Origin: an uncultured Mycoplasmatota bacterium
GTDB lineage: Bacteria > Bacillota_I > Bacilli_A > RF39 > UBA660
Length of the DNA stretch: 10,933 bases
Direction: 5' to 3'
Assembly: GCA_900549325.1 (NCBI GenBank)
Contig: UROI01000028.1
Location: forward strand, 1-10,933
Each line of letters begins with the position of its first letter. The first letter of the stretch is position 1. Below the pieces are notes generated by a model that had not been told where the DNA came from, did no database searches, and was given only the letters and a program-made list of their open reading frames with translations. Shown one piece after another: positions 1-6,124 of the stretch. Made by a program: the position numbers and the translations under genes.

Positions 1-14
1 TTTATTAAATAAAA

Positions 15-42
15 TTAGTGGATATTTTTTGACACCCACTAA
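15..42 (-). terminator. Probable Rho-independent terminator of the 95-1027 gene
   Basis: TTAGTGG (15-21) and CCACTAA (36-42) can form a 7-bp stem with a 14-nt loop. Read on the minus strand, the stem is followed by TTTTATTTAATAAA (14 down to 1), a U-rich tail. It lies about 50 nt beyond the stop codon of the minus-strand gene at 95. The loop is long and the stem short, so strength is uncertain. Confidence 0.4.
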
Positions 43-94
43 ATATTATAGAACCCAATTAATTTGAGAGTAGTTTTAGTTTATAAATTTAATT

Positions 95-1027
95 TTAATA
101 TCTTTTTAGTTTACGCTGCCTTTTTAAATCAACTATTTTATCTAGTTCAGGCATAGCTACCTTTTTAAATAACTTTGGATTGACTTTTTTATTGGCACAT
201 TTATTATTTATAAACGAAAGAGCACTTAATAATTCAGCCAGATTATTTGTATCAGTTCTATTAGAATTCCAAGAAAAATAAATTTCATCAGTAATATTAT
301 CAACATTATTGCCTTCAAAAAATAATAGACTTGGTTTATTAGATGGTGCATTATAATAGTTCCATATCTTTTCAAAATAATTAATAATATAGTTTTTCGC
401 GGCCAAATCAAAAATTTTAATATAATCGTTTAATTTACTAAATGATGCCTTTTTATCCCTACAAATAAAAGCCTCACCTAAAAGAAAGTATAGCCATTCC
501 GGATTAGTATAGCAGTAGTAGGCACCATAATTAAAATTACCAAGATAGTGAAATAATTCATTATCAATTTTTACATATTCAAATAATCTTTCTTTACCAT
601 ACAAGGAAAAAATAGATATAATTTTATTTAGATCTTCTTCAATATAATTATCAATTCCATTAGCACAATATAAATATAAACGATTATCAAGTAATTCATT
701 TAAAATTCTATTTTTAATTTCAATTCTACTTGTACCCATCTTTTCTAATCGCATTATTATAATTTTAGAAGTTATAGAACATACAGATTCATTTTGTGAT
801 ATATCATAAAGCTCAGTAAAATATTTTAAGTCCTCTATTAAATACCTATTTGTATCTATTAATTTTAAGTATACATATAAAAAGTTCATTATATATGAGT
901 TAAAATTATCTTGAGCTTTAATAACATCTCTTACTGAAGAATTACTCTTTTTTAATAGTTCAGACATGAAATCTGAATTCATTATCATTTCAAACCTTTC
1001 ACATACTATTTTATTTTTATCATTCAT
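95..1027 (-). CDS. Unrecognised 310-aa soluble protein
   Basis: I do not recognise this protein. It has no signal peptide or membrane segment. It is rich in Asn, Lys, Ile, Leu and Tyr and looks mostly alpha-helical, with several short amphipathic stretches, and it ends in a strongly basic tail (residues about 300-310, LKRQRKLKRY). Aromatic residues cluster around residues 160-185 (YCYTNPEWLYFL). The ATG at 1027 is preceded on the minus strand by AGGTGAT with a 4-nt spacer, the same start context as several genes here. A promoter lies just upstream, and a probable terminator follows the stop, so it appears to be a single-gene unit diverging from the 1144 gene. A helical-repeat or abortive-infection-like protein is possible, but no motif supports either. 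Confidence 0.75.
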   Translation of the reverse strand: MNDKNKIVCERFEMIMNSDFMSELLKKSNSSVRDVIKAQDNFNSYIMNFLYVYLKLIDTNRYLIEDLKYFTELYDISQNESVCSITSKIIIMRLEKMGTSRIEIKNRILNELLDNRLYLYCANGIDNYIEEDLNKIISIFSLYGKERLFEYVKIDNELFHYLGNFNYGAYYCYTNPEWLYFLLGEAFICRDKKASFSKLNDYIKIFDLAAKNYIINYFEKIWNYYNAPSNKPSLLFFEGNNVDNITDEIYFSWNSNRTDTNNLAELLSALSFINNKCANKKVNPKLFKKVAMPELDKIVDLKRQRKLKRY

Positions 1028-1048
1028 TTAAATCACCTGCGGCTATAT

Positions 1049-1076
1049 AGTATAACATAAATTTTAATTTTTGCAA
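1049..1076 (-). promoter_or_regulatory. SigA-type promoter with extended -10 for the 95-1027 gene
   Basis: On the minus strand, -35 TTGCAA (1076-1071) is separated by 16 nt from -10 TATACT (1054-1049), and TGT just before the -10 makes an extended -10. The predicted transcript would start near 1042 and give a short leader containing the AGGTGAT ribosome-binding site. TTGCAA is its own reverse complement, so a plus-strand reading exists, but no -10 is placed for it. Confidence 0.55.
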
Positions 1077-1143
1077 TAGCTTATTAGGTAGTACTTTAAA
1101 TGATTTCTTTTCTATTATATAGATTATAATAATATTATATAAT

Positions 1144-1530
1144 ATGAGTGATATAAATGATAGAATAAGTAAACTAGAAGATATTAAGATTGAAAACTTT
1201 GTATGGGTTATTTATATTGGTATAATATTTCTTAGTTGGTATGCTAATAGTAAAGAAAAAAAATATCTATTATATAATGATGAACAAAGTAGAAGAGAGT
1301 ATCAAAGTATACTAATACTCATTTTTTCCATATTAATAGTAGTGTATTATTATTTTGTCAAAAGTAGTTATGACGATTATATGAATTCAGTAGATAGTGC
1401 TGACAATAGAAAAAAAAATTTACTTTTAGCTTCATTTATTGGCTCTTTTTTAGTATTAATAAGTGGTGTAATATTCTTATCTATTGCTATAATGGACGAG
1501 AATATTGATGTAGAACTAGCTTTTAGCTAG
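1144..1530 (+). CDS. Small membrane protein with three predicted helices
   Basis: This 128-aa protein has a polar N-terminus (residues 1-17, a short heptad-like ISKLEDIKIEN). It has three hydrophobic segments at about 18-34, 52-71 and 93-117. Polar charged loops lie between them (KEKKYLLYNDEQSRREYQ and SSYDDYMNSVDSADNRKK). The family is not recognised and no catalytic motif is visible. The start is weakly supported: ATG 1144 is the only reasonable in-frame start (an in-frame stop lies at 1120), but no Shine-Dalgarno sequence precedes it. A TATAAT at 1125-1130 would place the transcript start within about 10 nt of the ATG, so a leaderless or near-leaderless message is possible; the -35 region is poor. 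A long hairpin follows the stop codon. Confidence 0.6.
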   Translation: MSDINDRISKLEDIKIENFVWVIYIGIIFLSWYANSKEKKYLLYNDEQSRREYQSILILIFSILIVVYYYFVKSSYDDYMNSVDSADNRKKNLLLASFIGSFLVLISGVIFLSIAIMDENIDVELAFS

Positions 1531-1572
1531 GTATATATTTATGGCTTATATATAATAGATATGGTTGATATA

Positions 1573-1610
1573 TTTATTTGAGACAATATAACAATATTGG
1601 CTCAAATAAA
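1573..1610 (+). promoter_or_regulatory. Long intergenic hairpin without a T tract
   Basis: The arms 1573-1589 and 1594-1610 are reverse complements over 17 positions except one A/G mismatch, closed by the 4-nt loop AACA. No run of T follows on either strand, so it is not a standard intrinsic terminator. The 9-mer TTGAGACAA in the left arm (1578-1586) recurs at 1623-1631. It lies 42 nt after one small membrane-protein gene and 109 nt before the next. It could be an RNA-stabilising or processing element, a protein-binding palindrome or a remnant of a small repeat. Confidence 0.5.
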
Positions 1611-1673
1611 CACTAATAAGACTTGAGACAAGGCTTATAGTGAATATAAAAGAGTAAAAGAATGTAAAAACTA

Positions 1674-1702
1674 ATGACAAAAAGAAAAAAATGTAGTAAA
1701 AT
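1674..1702 (+). promoter_or_regulatory. Possible SigA promoter for the 1720 gene
   Basis: ATGACA (1674-1679, one mismatch to TTGACA) and TAAAAT (1697-1702) are spaced by 17 nt. The predicted transcript start (about 1709) would coincide with the ribosome-binding site, which gives an unusually short leader. The assignment is therefore moderate. Confidence 0.35.
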
Positions 1703-1719
1703 TAATTTAGGTGATAGAT

Positions 1720-2220
1720 ATGCATTCTTATGTAGTAGAATATTTAAATGAAAACGAATTTAAAAAGAAAGAAAAATCATTAAAGAAATATAATATGATT
1801 GCTTTTAAGAAACTAATATTTGACTGTGTACCAGCATTAAGAGATGGAACTTTTCCTGGTGAAGTAGTATCTAGAAATAGTACTGAGAATTTTGTTAAGT
1901 ATGAATATAAACTTCCTACTGATCATTTATTTTCTAAAGTACATGGTGATATTAAACTTCATTATACTGTCTATGAAGCACAGAAGTTAGTTATGTTAAA
2001 TGATTTATCTCCAGATATATTAAGTGAAGGTCATCAGAAAGAATTAACTGCTTATAAGGGTGTAATGGTATCTAAGTCTCATGCTGAGAGAGATATGTTT
2101 AAGATTAATTTATTAAATAGTATGAATAAGAATGGTTTCTTAAATAGTAAGATTTTAATAGGAGTAGGCATAGTTCTTACTATTCTAGTAGGAGTAATTA
2201 TATATCTTATGGTTAAATAA
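1720..2220 (+). CDS. Tail-anchored membrane protein of unknown function
   Basis: This 166-aa protein has a soluble, mixed-charge region (residues 1-143) and one strongly hydrophobic segment at about 145-164 (ILIGVGIVLTILVGVIIYL) ending in MVK. This is the layout of a C-terminally anchored protein with a cytoplasmic N-terminal domain. The family is not recognised. The in-frame GTG at 1711 is rejected as start because it lies inside the ribosome-binding site AGGTGAT (1709-1715); ATG 1720 follows with a 4-nt spacer. A basic Lys-rich stretch is at residues 15-31. A hairpin terminator overlaps the stop codon, so this is probably a monocistronic gene. Confidence 0.7.
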   Translation: MHSYVVEYLNENEFKKKEKSLKKYNMIAFKKLIFDCVPALRDGTFPGEVVSRNSTENFVKYEYKLPTDHLFSKVHGDIKLHYTVYEAQKLVMLNDLSPDILSEGHQKELTAYKGVMVSKSHAERDMFKINLLNSMNKNGFLNSKILIGVGIVLTILVGVIIYLMVK

Positions 2221-2246
2221 AGAGTTTGAAAGATAACTCTTTTTAT
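2219..2246 (+). terminator. Rho-independent terminator of the 1720-2220 gene
   Basis: AAAGAGTT (2219-2226) pairs with AACTCTTT (2235-2242) around an 8-nt loop, followed by TTATTA. The left arm begins in the TAA stop codon of the gene. Confidence 0.6.
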
Positions 2247-2251
2247 TATAT

Positions 2252-2289
2252 AAACAAAAAAATAACTATTAAGAACAATTCTTAATAGT
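2252..2289 (-). terminator. Rho-independent terminator of def
   Basis: ACTATTAAGAA (2265-2275) and TTCTTAATAGT (2279-2289) form a perfect 11-bp stem with a 3-nt loop. Read on the minus strand it is followed by TATTTTTTTG, a strong U tail, just past the deformylase stop at 2293. On the plus strand only CTTTTAT follows, so it may also act weakly in that direction behind the 2219 terminator. Confidence 0.75.
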
Positions 2290-2292
2290 CTT

Positions 2293-2841
2293 TTATATTT
2301 CACGCATATTTTCTGAATTCTTATAAGGATCCTTTGGATCAATATAATCTACAAATAGAATACCATTTAAATGGTCTAGTTCATGTTGGAAGGCAATAGC
2401 CAAATCCTCACGAACTCTATATTTTATTAAATTTCCTTCTAGATCATAACCTTCAACAGTAATTCTAGCATGTCTTGGTACAATACCATCTACTTCTCTA
2501 TTAACACTTAGACATCCTTCACCCTCACCAGCATAGATAAGTTCTTCAGAATATGAAATTACTTTTGGATTGATTAGTACATAGTCTTCAAATTTACCAT
2601 CACTTACTTCGTAGCAGACTACGAAGAATCTTTTATTAATACCAAGTTGAGGAGCCGCTAATCCCATACCAGGTCTAAGATTATATTTCTTAGAATATTT
2701 CTCTATTTGTGAATACCTTAAATGTTTTAACATTTCTGGTATAATACTTTTATACTCTTCACATAAAGGAAATTCTACTTCAGTATTTTTTGCTCTGACT
2801 CTTGGATCTTTTTCATCTAAAATATCTTTTGTTCTTAGCAT
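2293..2841 (-). CDS. def: Peptide deformylase (type 2, Gram-positive form)
   Basis: This cytoplasmic metalloenzyme removes the N-formyl group from the initiator methionine of new proteins. All three family motifs are present: GMGLAAPQ (residues 58-65), EGCLS (108-112) and QHELDH (152-157). They supply the metal ligands Cys110, His153 and His157 and the catalytic Glu154. The length of 182 aa and the long N-terminal part before motif 1 fit the type 2 enzymes of Bacillota (about 180-185 aa). The start is ATG 2841, with AAAGGA about ten bases upstream. It is transcribed alone: a terminator lies immediately downstream, and the terminator of the neighbouring small gene lies upstream. Many Bacillota carry two deformylases, so this may not be the only one in the genome. 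Confidence 0.95.
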   Translation of the reverse strand: MLRTKDILDEKDPRVRAKNTEVEFPLCEEYKSIIPEMLKHLRYSQIEKYSKKYNLRPGMGLAAPQLGINKRFFVVCYEVSDGKFEDYVLINPKVISYSEELIYAGEGEGCLSVNREVDGIVPRHARITVEGYDLEGNLIKYRVREDLAIAFQHELDHLNGILFVDYIDPKDPYKNSENMREI

Positions 2842-2870
2842 AAACTACCATTCCTTTCTTTTCGCTATAT

Positions 2871-2899
2871 ATTTTACCATAAAAAAATAAAAAAGGGAA
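2871..2899 (-). promoter_or_regulatory. Weak candidate promoter for def
   Basis: On the minus strand TAAAAT (2876-2871) is preceded by TGG, an extended -10. The hexamer 17 nt upstream (TTCCCT, 2899-2894) is a poor -35 and lies inside the terminator stem of the preceding gene. The position, about 30 nt before the start codon, is right, but the match is weak. Confidence 0.25.
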
Positions 2900-2911
2900 G
2901 TATTTTCCCTT
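2880..2911 (-). terminator. Rho-independent terminator of the YjcZ-like gene
   Basis: On the minus strand AAGGGAA and TTCCCTT (plus coordinates 2905-2911 and 2893-2899) form a 7-bp stem with a 5-nt loop. It is followed by TTTTTTATTTTTTT. It lies eight bases past the stop of the small gene and separates it from def. Confidence 0.75.
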
Positions 2912-2918
2912 AACTTAA

Positions 2919-3116
2919 TTAAGCAGTTACTCTTGTACCGATTATAATAACTAATAAGATAAATAATACTAATACAATAGCAGCACTATTTCCATAGCCA
3001 TAGTTACCATATCCATAGCCACCATATCCGTATGAAGGGTATGCATAGCTTTGAGTACCTCCGCATCCACATCCATTAGTGCCATATCCTCCAGAATATC
3101 CACCGTAATAATACAT
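2919..3116 (-). CDS. YjcZ-like small Gly/Tyr-rich membrane peptide
   Basis: This 65-aa peptide has a low-complexity N-terminal half made of Tyr and Gly with Cys in GCGCGG (residues 16-21). A single hydrophobic helix (about 45-60, AAIVLVLFILLVIIIG) and a short tail TRVTA follow. The arrangement of a Gly/Tyr/Cys-rich head followed by AxIVVLFILLIIIG matches the YjcZ family of small Bacillota proteins, many annotated as sporulation-related. The usual members are shorter (about 25-50 aa), so this head is extended. The start is certain: AGGAGG (plus 3124-3129) with a 7-nt spacer. The gene has its own terminator. Whether this organism sporulates cannot be judged from the window. Confidence 0.75.
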   Translation of the reverse strand: MYYYGGYSGGYGTNGCGCGGTQSYAYPSYGYGGYGYGNYGYGNSAAIVLVLFILLVIIIGTRVTA

Positions 3117-3167
3117 ATATATACCTCCTTTACGATATCTAATATATTGTACTCTTAAAGTTATTTT

Positions 3168-3173
3168 TTGACA
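3168..3173 (+). promoter_or_regulatory. Consensus -35 hexamer upstream of the oxidoreductase gene
   Basis: TTGACA is a perfect -35 box. No good -10 sits 17 nt away: TTGTAT at 3191 is poor, and TATTAT at 3194-3199 gives a 20-nt spacer. It still suggests transcription starting near 3200-3206, which agrees with translation beginning at 3236 rather than further upstream. Confidence 0.35.
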
Positions 3174-3235
3174 TTATGAATACCTAATTATTGTATTATT
3201 TTAGTTATTTATTCCATAATAATACTGGTGATATA

Positions 3236-4705
3236 ATGAAAAAAAATAGTATATGGACTGATGGTATAAAAGATGTAAGAATGGATAGTTTAAAAGAAAA
3301 TATAGACTGTGATATTCTTGTAATAGGAGGAGGTATCGCCGGTTTATCTACAGTATATAATTTAAAAGATACTGGTAAAAAAATAGTTCTAATAGATAAA
3401 AATAAATGTGGTATGGGGGCTACTTCTTGTAATACTGGGAAGTTAACATTTATGCAAGATTTAGTATATCATGATATAGAAAGCAATTATAATGAAAAAG
3501 TAGCAAGATTATATTTAAATAGTCAGAAGACCGCTATTAAGATAATTACTAGTATTATCAAAAAAGAAAAAATAGACTGTGATTTAACTAAGACTAATGC
3601 TTATGTCTTTTCTAATGATGAAGATAAATATAAGAATTTTGATAAAGAAATAGAGTTTTATAAGAAGAATAATATTAAGTATAAAGTATTATCTTCATTA
3701 CCACTTAATTATCCCTCAAAGATGGTATTAGAAACTTATGATAGTTATGTTTTTAACCCATATAAATATTTGATTAGTATAAAAAGAATAGTAAAAGATA
3801 AGATAAGTATTTATGAGAATACTAGGGCTATTAGGTTAGATAAAAAGAGTAATTATTATCTATGTACTACGAGTGATAACTATGAGATAAAATCTAAGGT
3901 AGTAGTAGTAGTTTCTCATTATCCTTTCTTTATAGTACCTTACTTTACACCATTTAAAACGAGGGTAGAAAAGTTCTTTATTGGGGCTTCTTCAAGTAAT
4001 GATAGTAAGAATATACAAGTAATATCTAACGATAAACCAGGTATATCAATGAGGTATTATAAAAAGAATAATAATAATTATTTATTATATGGTAGAAGAA
4101 GTCACTCTAGTAGTAGTAATTTAGATATTAATGATGATTATAATGAATTAAATAGTGAATATAAGAAGTATTTTAATAAAGATATAGAATACTTTTATCA
4201 TACTCATGATATTATGACTTATGATAATATGCCTTTTATTGGTAAGTTAGATAATAATTTATATATAATGACAGGATTCAATAAATGGGGTAATACTAAT
4301 GGTGTAATAGGAGGTAAATTAATTGGTGATTTAATAGAAGGTAGACATAATGACTATGAAAAGATATTTACTCCTAGAAGAAGTATATCTAAAGATAAAA
4401 TTAAAAATTTATTAGTATTTAATACTTCTGTTATATCTAGATATATTATGAATAAGATTAATCCTCATATGAAGTATTATAATGATAATGTAGAAATTAA
4501 ATTTATAGAGGGTAAAAGATGTGGTATATATACTGATGATAAAGGTAATAAACATATTGTATCTAATATATGTCCTCATATGAAGTGTAATTTGGTATTT
4601 AATTACATCGACAAAACTTGGGATTGTCCATGTCATGCCTCTAGATTTGATATAGATGGGAATATTATATATGGACCAGCAGTATACGATATTAAAATTA
4701 AGTAG
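3236..4705 (+). CDS. FAD-dependent oxidoreductase with C-terminal Rieske [2Fe-2S] domain
   Basis: This is a two-domain 489-aa flavoprotein. The N-terminal part is a DAO/GlcD-type FAD oxidoreductase: IGGGIAGLSTVYNL (from residue 30) is the dinucleotide-binding GxGxxG loop, and VLIDK (51-55) ends in the acidic residue that binds ribose. The region TGFNKWGNTNGVIGG (346-360) resembles the C-terminal FAD-contacting segment. The Rieske domain follows at about 418-489: Cys446-x-His448 and Cys464-x2-His467 ligate the cluster, and Cys451 and Cys466 are placed for the usual disulfide. The closing GPAVYDIKI is typical. The architecture resembles B. subtilis YhfW; the substrate is unknown. ATG 3236 is chosen because GGTGAT (3227-3232) sits 3 nt before it; the in-frame TTG at 3191 has no ribosome-binding site. 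It is a single-gene unit with its own terminator. Confidence 0.88.
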   Translation: MKKNSIWTDGIKDVRMDSLKENIDCDILVIGGGIAGLSTVYNLKDTGKKIVLIDKNKCGMGATSCNTGKLTFMQDLVYHDIESNYNEKVARLYLNSQKTAIKIITSIIKKEKIDCDLTKTNAYVFSNDEDKYKNFDKEIEFYKKNNIKYKVLSSLPLNYPSKMVLETYDSYVFNPYKYLISIKRIVKDKISIYENTRAIRLDKKSNYYLCTTSDNYEIKSKVVVVVSHYPFFIVPYFTPFKTRVEKFFIGASSSNDSKNIQVISNDKPGISMRYYKKNNNNYLLYGRRSHSSSSNLDINDDYNELNSEYKKYFNKDIEYFYHTHDIMTYDNMPFIGKLDNNLYIMTGFNKWGNTNGVIGGKLIGDLIEGRHNDYEKIFTPRRSISKDKIKNLLVFNTSVISRYIMNKINPHMKYYNDNVEIKFIEGKRCGIYTDDKGNKHIVSNICPHMKCNLVFNYIDKTWDCPCHASRFDIDGNIIYGPAVYDIKIK

Positions 4706-4716
4706 TTTGTTATGTT

Positions 4717-4752
4717 CACTCTATAGCTTATAATCTATAGAGTGTTCTTTTT
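4717..4752 (+). terminator. Rho-independent terminator of the oxidoreductase gene
   Basis: CACTCTATAG (4717-4726) and CTATAGAGTG (4735-4744) make a perfect 10-bp stem with an 8-nt loop, followed by TTCTTTTT. A second small inverted repeat, CTTTTTAG/CTAAAAAG (4747-4754 and 4762-4769), overlaps the U tract and could form an alternative structure. Confidence 0.8.
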
Positions 4753-4807
4753 AGCCTAGGTCTAAAAAGAATATATCAGCCATATCTATTATATATAAGA
4801 GAGGGTA

Positions 4808-4836
4808 TTGCAATTATAATGATATTATGATAATAT
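4808..4836 (+). promoter_or_regulatory. Candidate promoter for the paired membrane-anchored proteins
   Basis: TTGCAA (4808-4813) lies 17 nt before TAATAT (4831-4836). It is the only reasonable promoter pair between the preceding terminator and the GTG start at 4876. The -10 is a weak match in AT-rich DNA. Confidence 0.3.
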
Positions 4837-4875
4837 TTAGTTAGAAGATATTTATAATAGAATGGTGGTGATAAT

Positions 4876-5391
4876 GTGAAATATTATAAATATATAGTTA
4901 TCTTTCTTTCTATCCTAATCCTTCTATTAGGGGGATATATTATTTATGTACAAAGTACAATTACTCCTCTTAATAATAATGATATTAAGGAAGAAAACAA
5001 TAAAGATAGTATAAATAATATTAATAAAGAACTAGATTATGATTGTTCATTTACTCAGACATTTAGATTTTATCAAAAAATAGATTATGAAACATATGTA
5101 GATGGTACAACCTATGTACTAGGAGATATTTATCAAAGTTATGAACCAATACTTCTAATAGTATATGAAGAAGATGCAAATAAAATGGAAAAATATAAAT
5201 ACTATGAATTTACTTATACACTAAAAGGTACTTGGAGTGAAATTACTGATTATAATACTCTTAATATATTAGTTAAAGCTAGTTTTGATAAAGAACATAG
5301 CACAAGTACAAATAGTGCAACTTTAAAAATAAAAGAAACAGATAAGGTTGGTTTATCTCAAGTAAGTGAACCTATATGTAAAGGAAAGTAA
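4876..5391 (+). CDS. Membrane-anchored extracytoplasmic protein, paralogue A
   Basis: This 171-aa protein has a short basic N-terminus and a membrane segment at about 6-25 with no cysteine lipobox, so it is probably an uncleaved anchor. An Asn/Lys/Glu-rich linker (about 30-52) and a compact C-terminal domain (about 53-171) follow. The domain contains DCSFTQTFR (56-64), YYEFTYTLKG (109-118) and KETDKVGL (153-160); all recur in the next gene. Cys57 and Cys168 bracket the domain and are conserved in the paralogue, so a disulfide is plausible. The domain family is not recognised. The start is GTG 4876 after GGTGGTGAT with a 3-nt spacer; the overlapping ATG at 4874 runs straight into TGA. The stop codon overlaps the ribosome-binding site of the next gene, so the two are co-transcribed and probably translationally coupled. 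Confidence 0.75.
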   Translation: MKYYKYIVIFLSILILLLGGYIIYVQSTITPLNNNDIKEENNKDSINNINKELDYDCSFTQTFRFYQKIDYETYVDGTTYVLGDIYQSYEPILLIVYEEDANKMEKYKYYEFTYTLKGTWSEITDYNTLNILVKASFDKEHSTSTNSATLKIKETDKVGLSQVSEPICKGK

Positions 5392-5400
5392 GGTGAAAAT

Positions 5401-5931
5401 ATGAAGTTAAATAATAGATTAATTATTGTTTTAATAGTAATTATAATAGGCTTGGTTGGCTGCAATATATATTTATTAGTGCAAAATAAGAATATTCATG
5501 CTAATAAAGAAGATAATGATGCCAGTGAAAAACCTATTAGTAATAATGATGGCAAAGAAGAAGAAAAGAAAGAAAAATACTATGACTGCTCGTTTACTAG
5601 AACTTATAGAGTAGTAGATTTACTTGATGGCTATGTAGCGGAAGTACCCGAAGAATCATATGTCGTTTTAGATGCATTTCAATCTCATAGTGCTTTTACT
5701 CATGGAATTAGTAGTGAGTTAAAGAAAAAATTAGAAGTAAATAAGTACTATGAGTTTACTTATACATTAAAAGGTGTAGGAATAGTAAATGATATAGAAG
5801 ATGTAAGGAACCGTGTTAGTGCTTTTAATTATCTGAGAAGCGATAATAGCCTAAAAGTATTATTAGAAATTAAAGAAACAGATAAAGTAGGACTAGGACA
5901 GCTACAAGAAAAAGTGTGTGAAGGTAAGTAG
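5401..5931 (+). CDS. Membrane-anchored or lipoprotein-like protein, paralogue B
   Basis: This 176-aa tandem paralogue of the preceding gene shares an N-terminal hydrophobic segment (about 6-27), a charged linker (about 31-58) and the same C-terminal domain. The domain has DCSFTRTYR (62-70), YYEFTYTLKG (116-125), KETDKVGL (158-165) and the cysteine pair Cys63/Cys173. Unlike paralogue A it has a possible lipobox, LVGC, with Cys21, so it could be a lipoprotein. However, hydrophobic sequence continues after the cysteine, and a plain membrane anchor is equally possible. ATG 5401 follows AGGTGAAAAT, whose first A is the last base of the upstream stop codon. A terminator follows at 5972. Function unknown; a cell-surface role is inferred from topology only. 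Confidence 0.75.
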   Translation: MKLNNRLIIVLIVIIIGLVGCNIYLLVQNKNIHANKEDNDASEKPISNNDGKEEEKKEKYYDCSFTRTYRVVDLLDGYVAEVPEESYVVLDAFQSHSAFTHGISSELKKKLEVNKYYEFTYTLKGVGIVNDIEDVRNRVSAFNYLRSDNSLKVLLEIKETDKVGLGQLQEKVCEGK

Positions 5932-5971
5932 TATTAGCTTTAGTTTGTCACGATTCAGACTAGATAACTAG

Positions 5972-6010
5972 AAAAAGCAGATAGAATATAAGATTACTAT
6001 CTGTTTTTTC
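5972..6010 (+). terminator. Rho-independent terminator of the paralogue pair
   Basis: AAAAAGCAGATAG (5972-5984) pairs with CTATCTGTTTTTT (5997-6009) over up to 13 bp, one of them G-U, with a 12-nt loop. The run of T provides the tail. It separates the paralogue pair from the secretion module that follows. Confidence 0.75.
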
Positions 6011-6073
6011 TAATTTTGATTTGTAAAAAATTTTTTTGTCTTTTAAATAAAAAAATTCTTTTCGATTTTGCCC

Positions 6074-6102
6074 TTGAAAAGGCAATGATGTTATGCTATA
6101 AT
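6074..6102 (+). promoter_or_regulatory. Strong SigA-type promoter of the secretion module
   Basis: -35 TTGAAA (6074-6079), a 17-nt spacer and -10 TATAAT (6097-6102) preceded by TGC form a near-consensus promoter with an extended -10. The transcript should start near 6109, giving a leader of about 16 nt that holds little more than the AGGAGG ribosome-binding site. This is the best promoter in the window, and it drives the gene with the best ribosome-binding site. Confidence 0.8.
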
Positions 6103-6111
6103 TAAGACTAT

Positions 6112-6117
6112 AGGAGG
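6112..6117 (+). promoter_or_regulatory. Consensus ribosome-binding site AGGAGG
   Basis: AGGAGG lies 7 nt before ATG 6125. With the strong promoter just upstream it points to high expression of the first gene of the module. Most other genes here use GGTGAT, the other half of the AGGAGGTGAT complement of the 16S rRNA 3' end, closer to the start codon. Confidence 0.75.
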
Positions 6118-6124
6118 ATAAGAA

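Noticed and set aside
1711..1719. GTG 1711 as start of the tail-anchored protein
   Set aside because: The GTG is part of the AGGTGAT ribosome-binding site for ATG 1720.
2079..2342. Minus-strand open frame of 87 codons
   Set aside because: It overlaps the 1720 gene and the end of def, crosses two hairpins and has no ribosome-binding site; its composition is that of an antisense shadow.
3191..3235. Upstream TTG start adding 15 residues to the oxidoreductase
   Set aside because: There is no ribosome-binding site before 3191, it sits where a -10 would be for the TTGACA at 3168, and GGTGAT stands 3 nt before ATG 3236.
3898..3912. GTA/AGT triplet run as a microsatellite
   Set aside because: It simply encodes a Val-rich beta strand in the flavoprotein and keeps the reading frame.
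4412..4636. Minus-strand open frame inside the oxidoreductase gene
   Set aside because: It is antisense to the conserved Rieske domain and has no ribosome-binding site.
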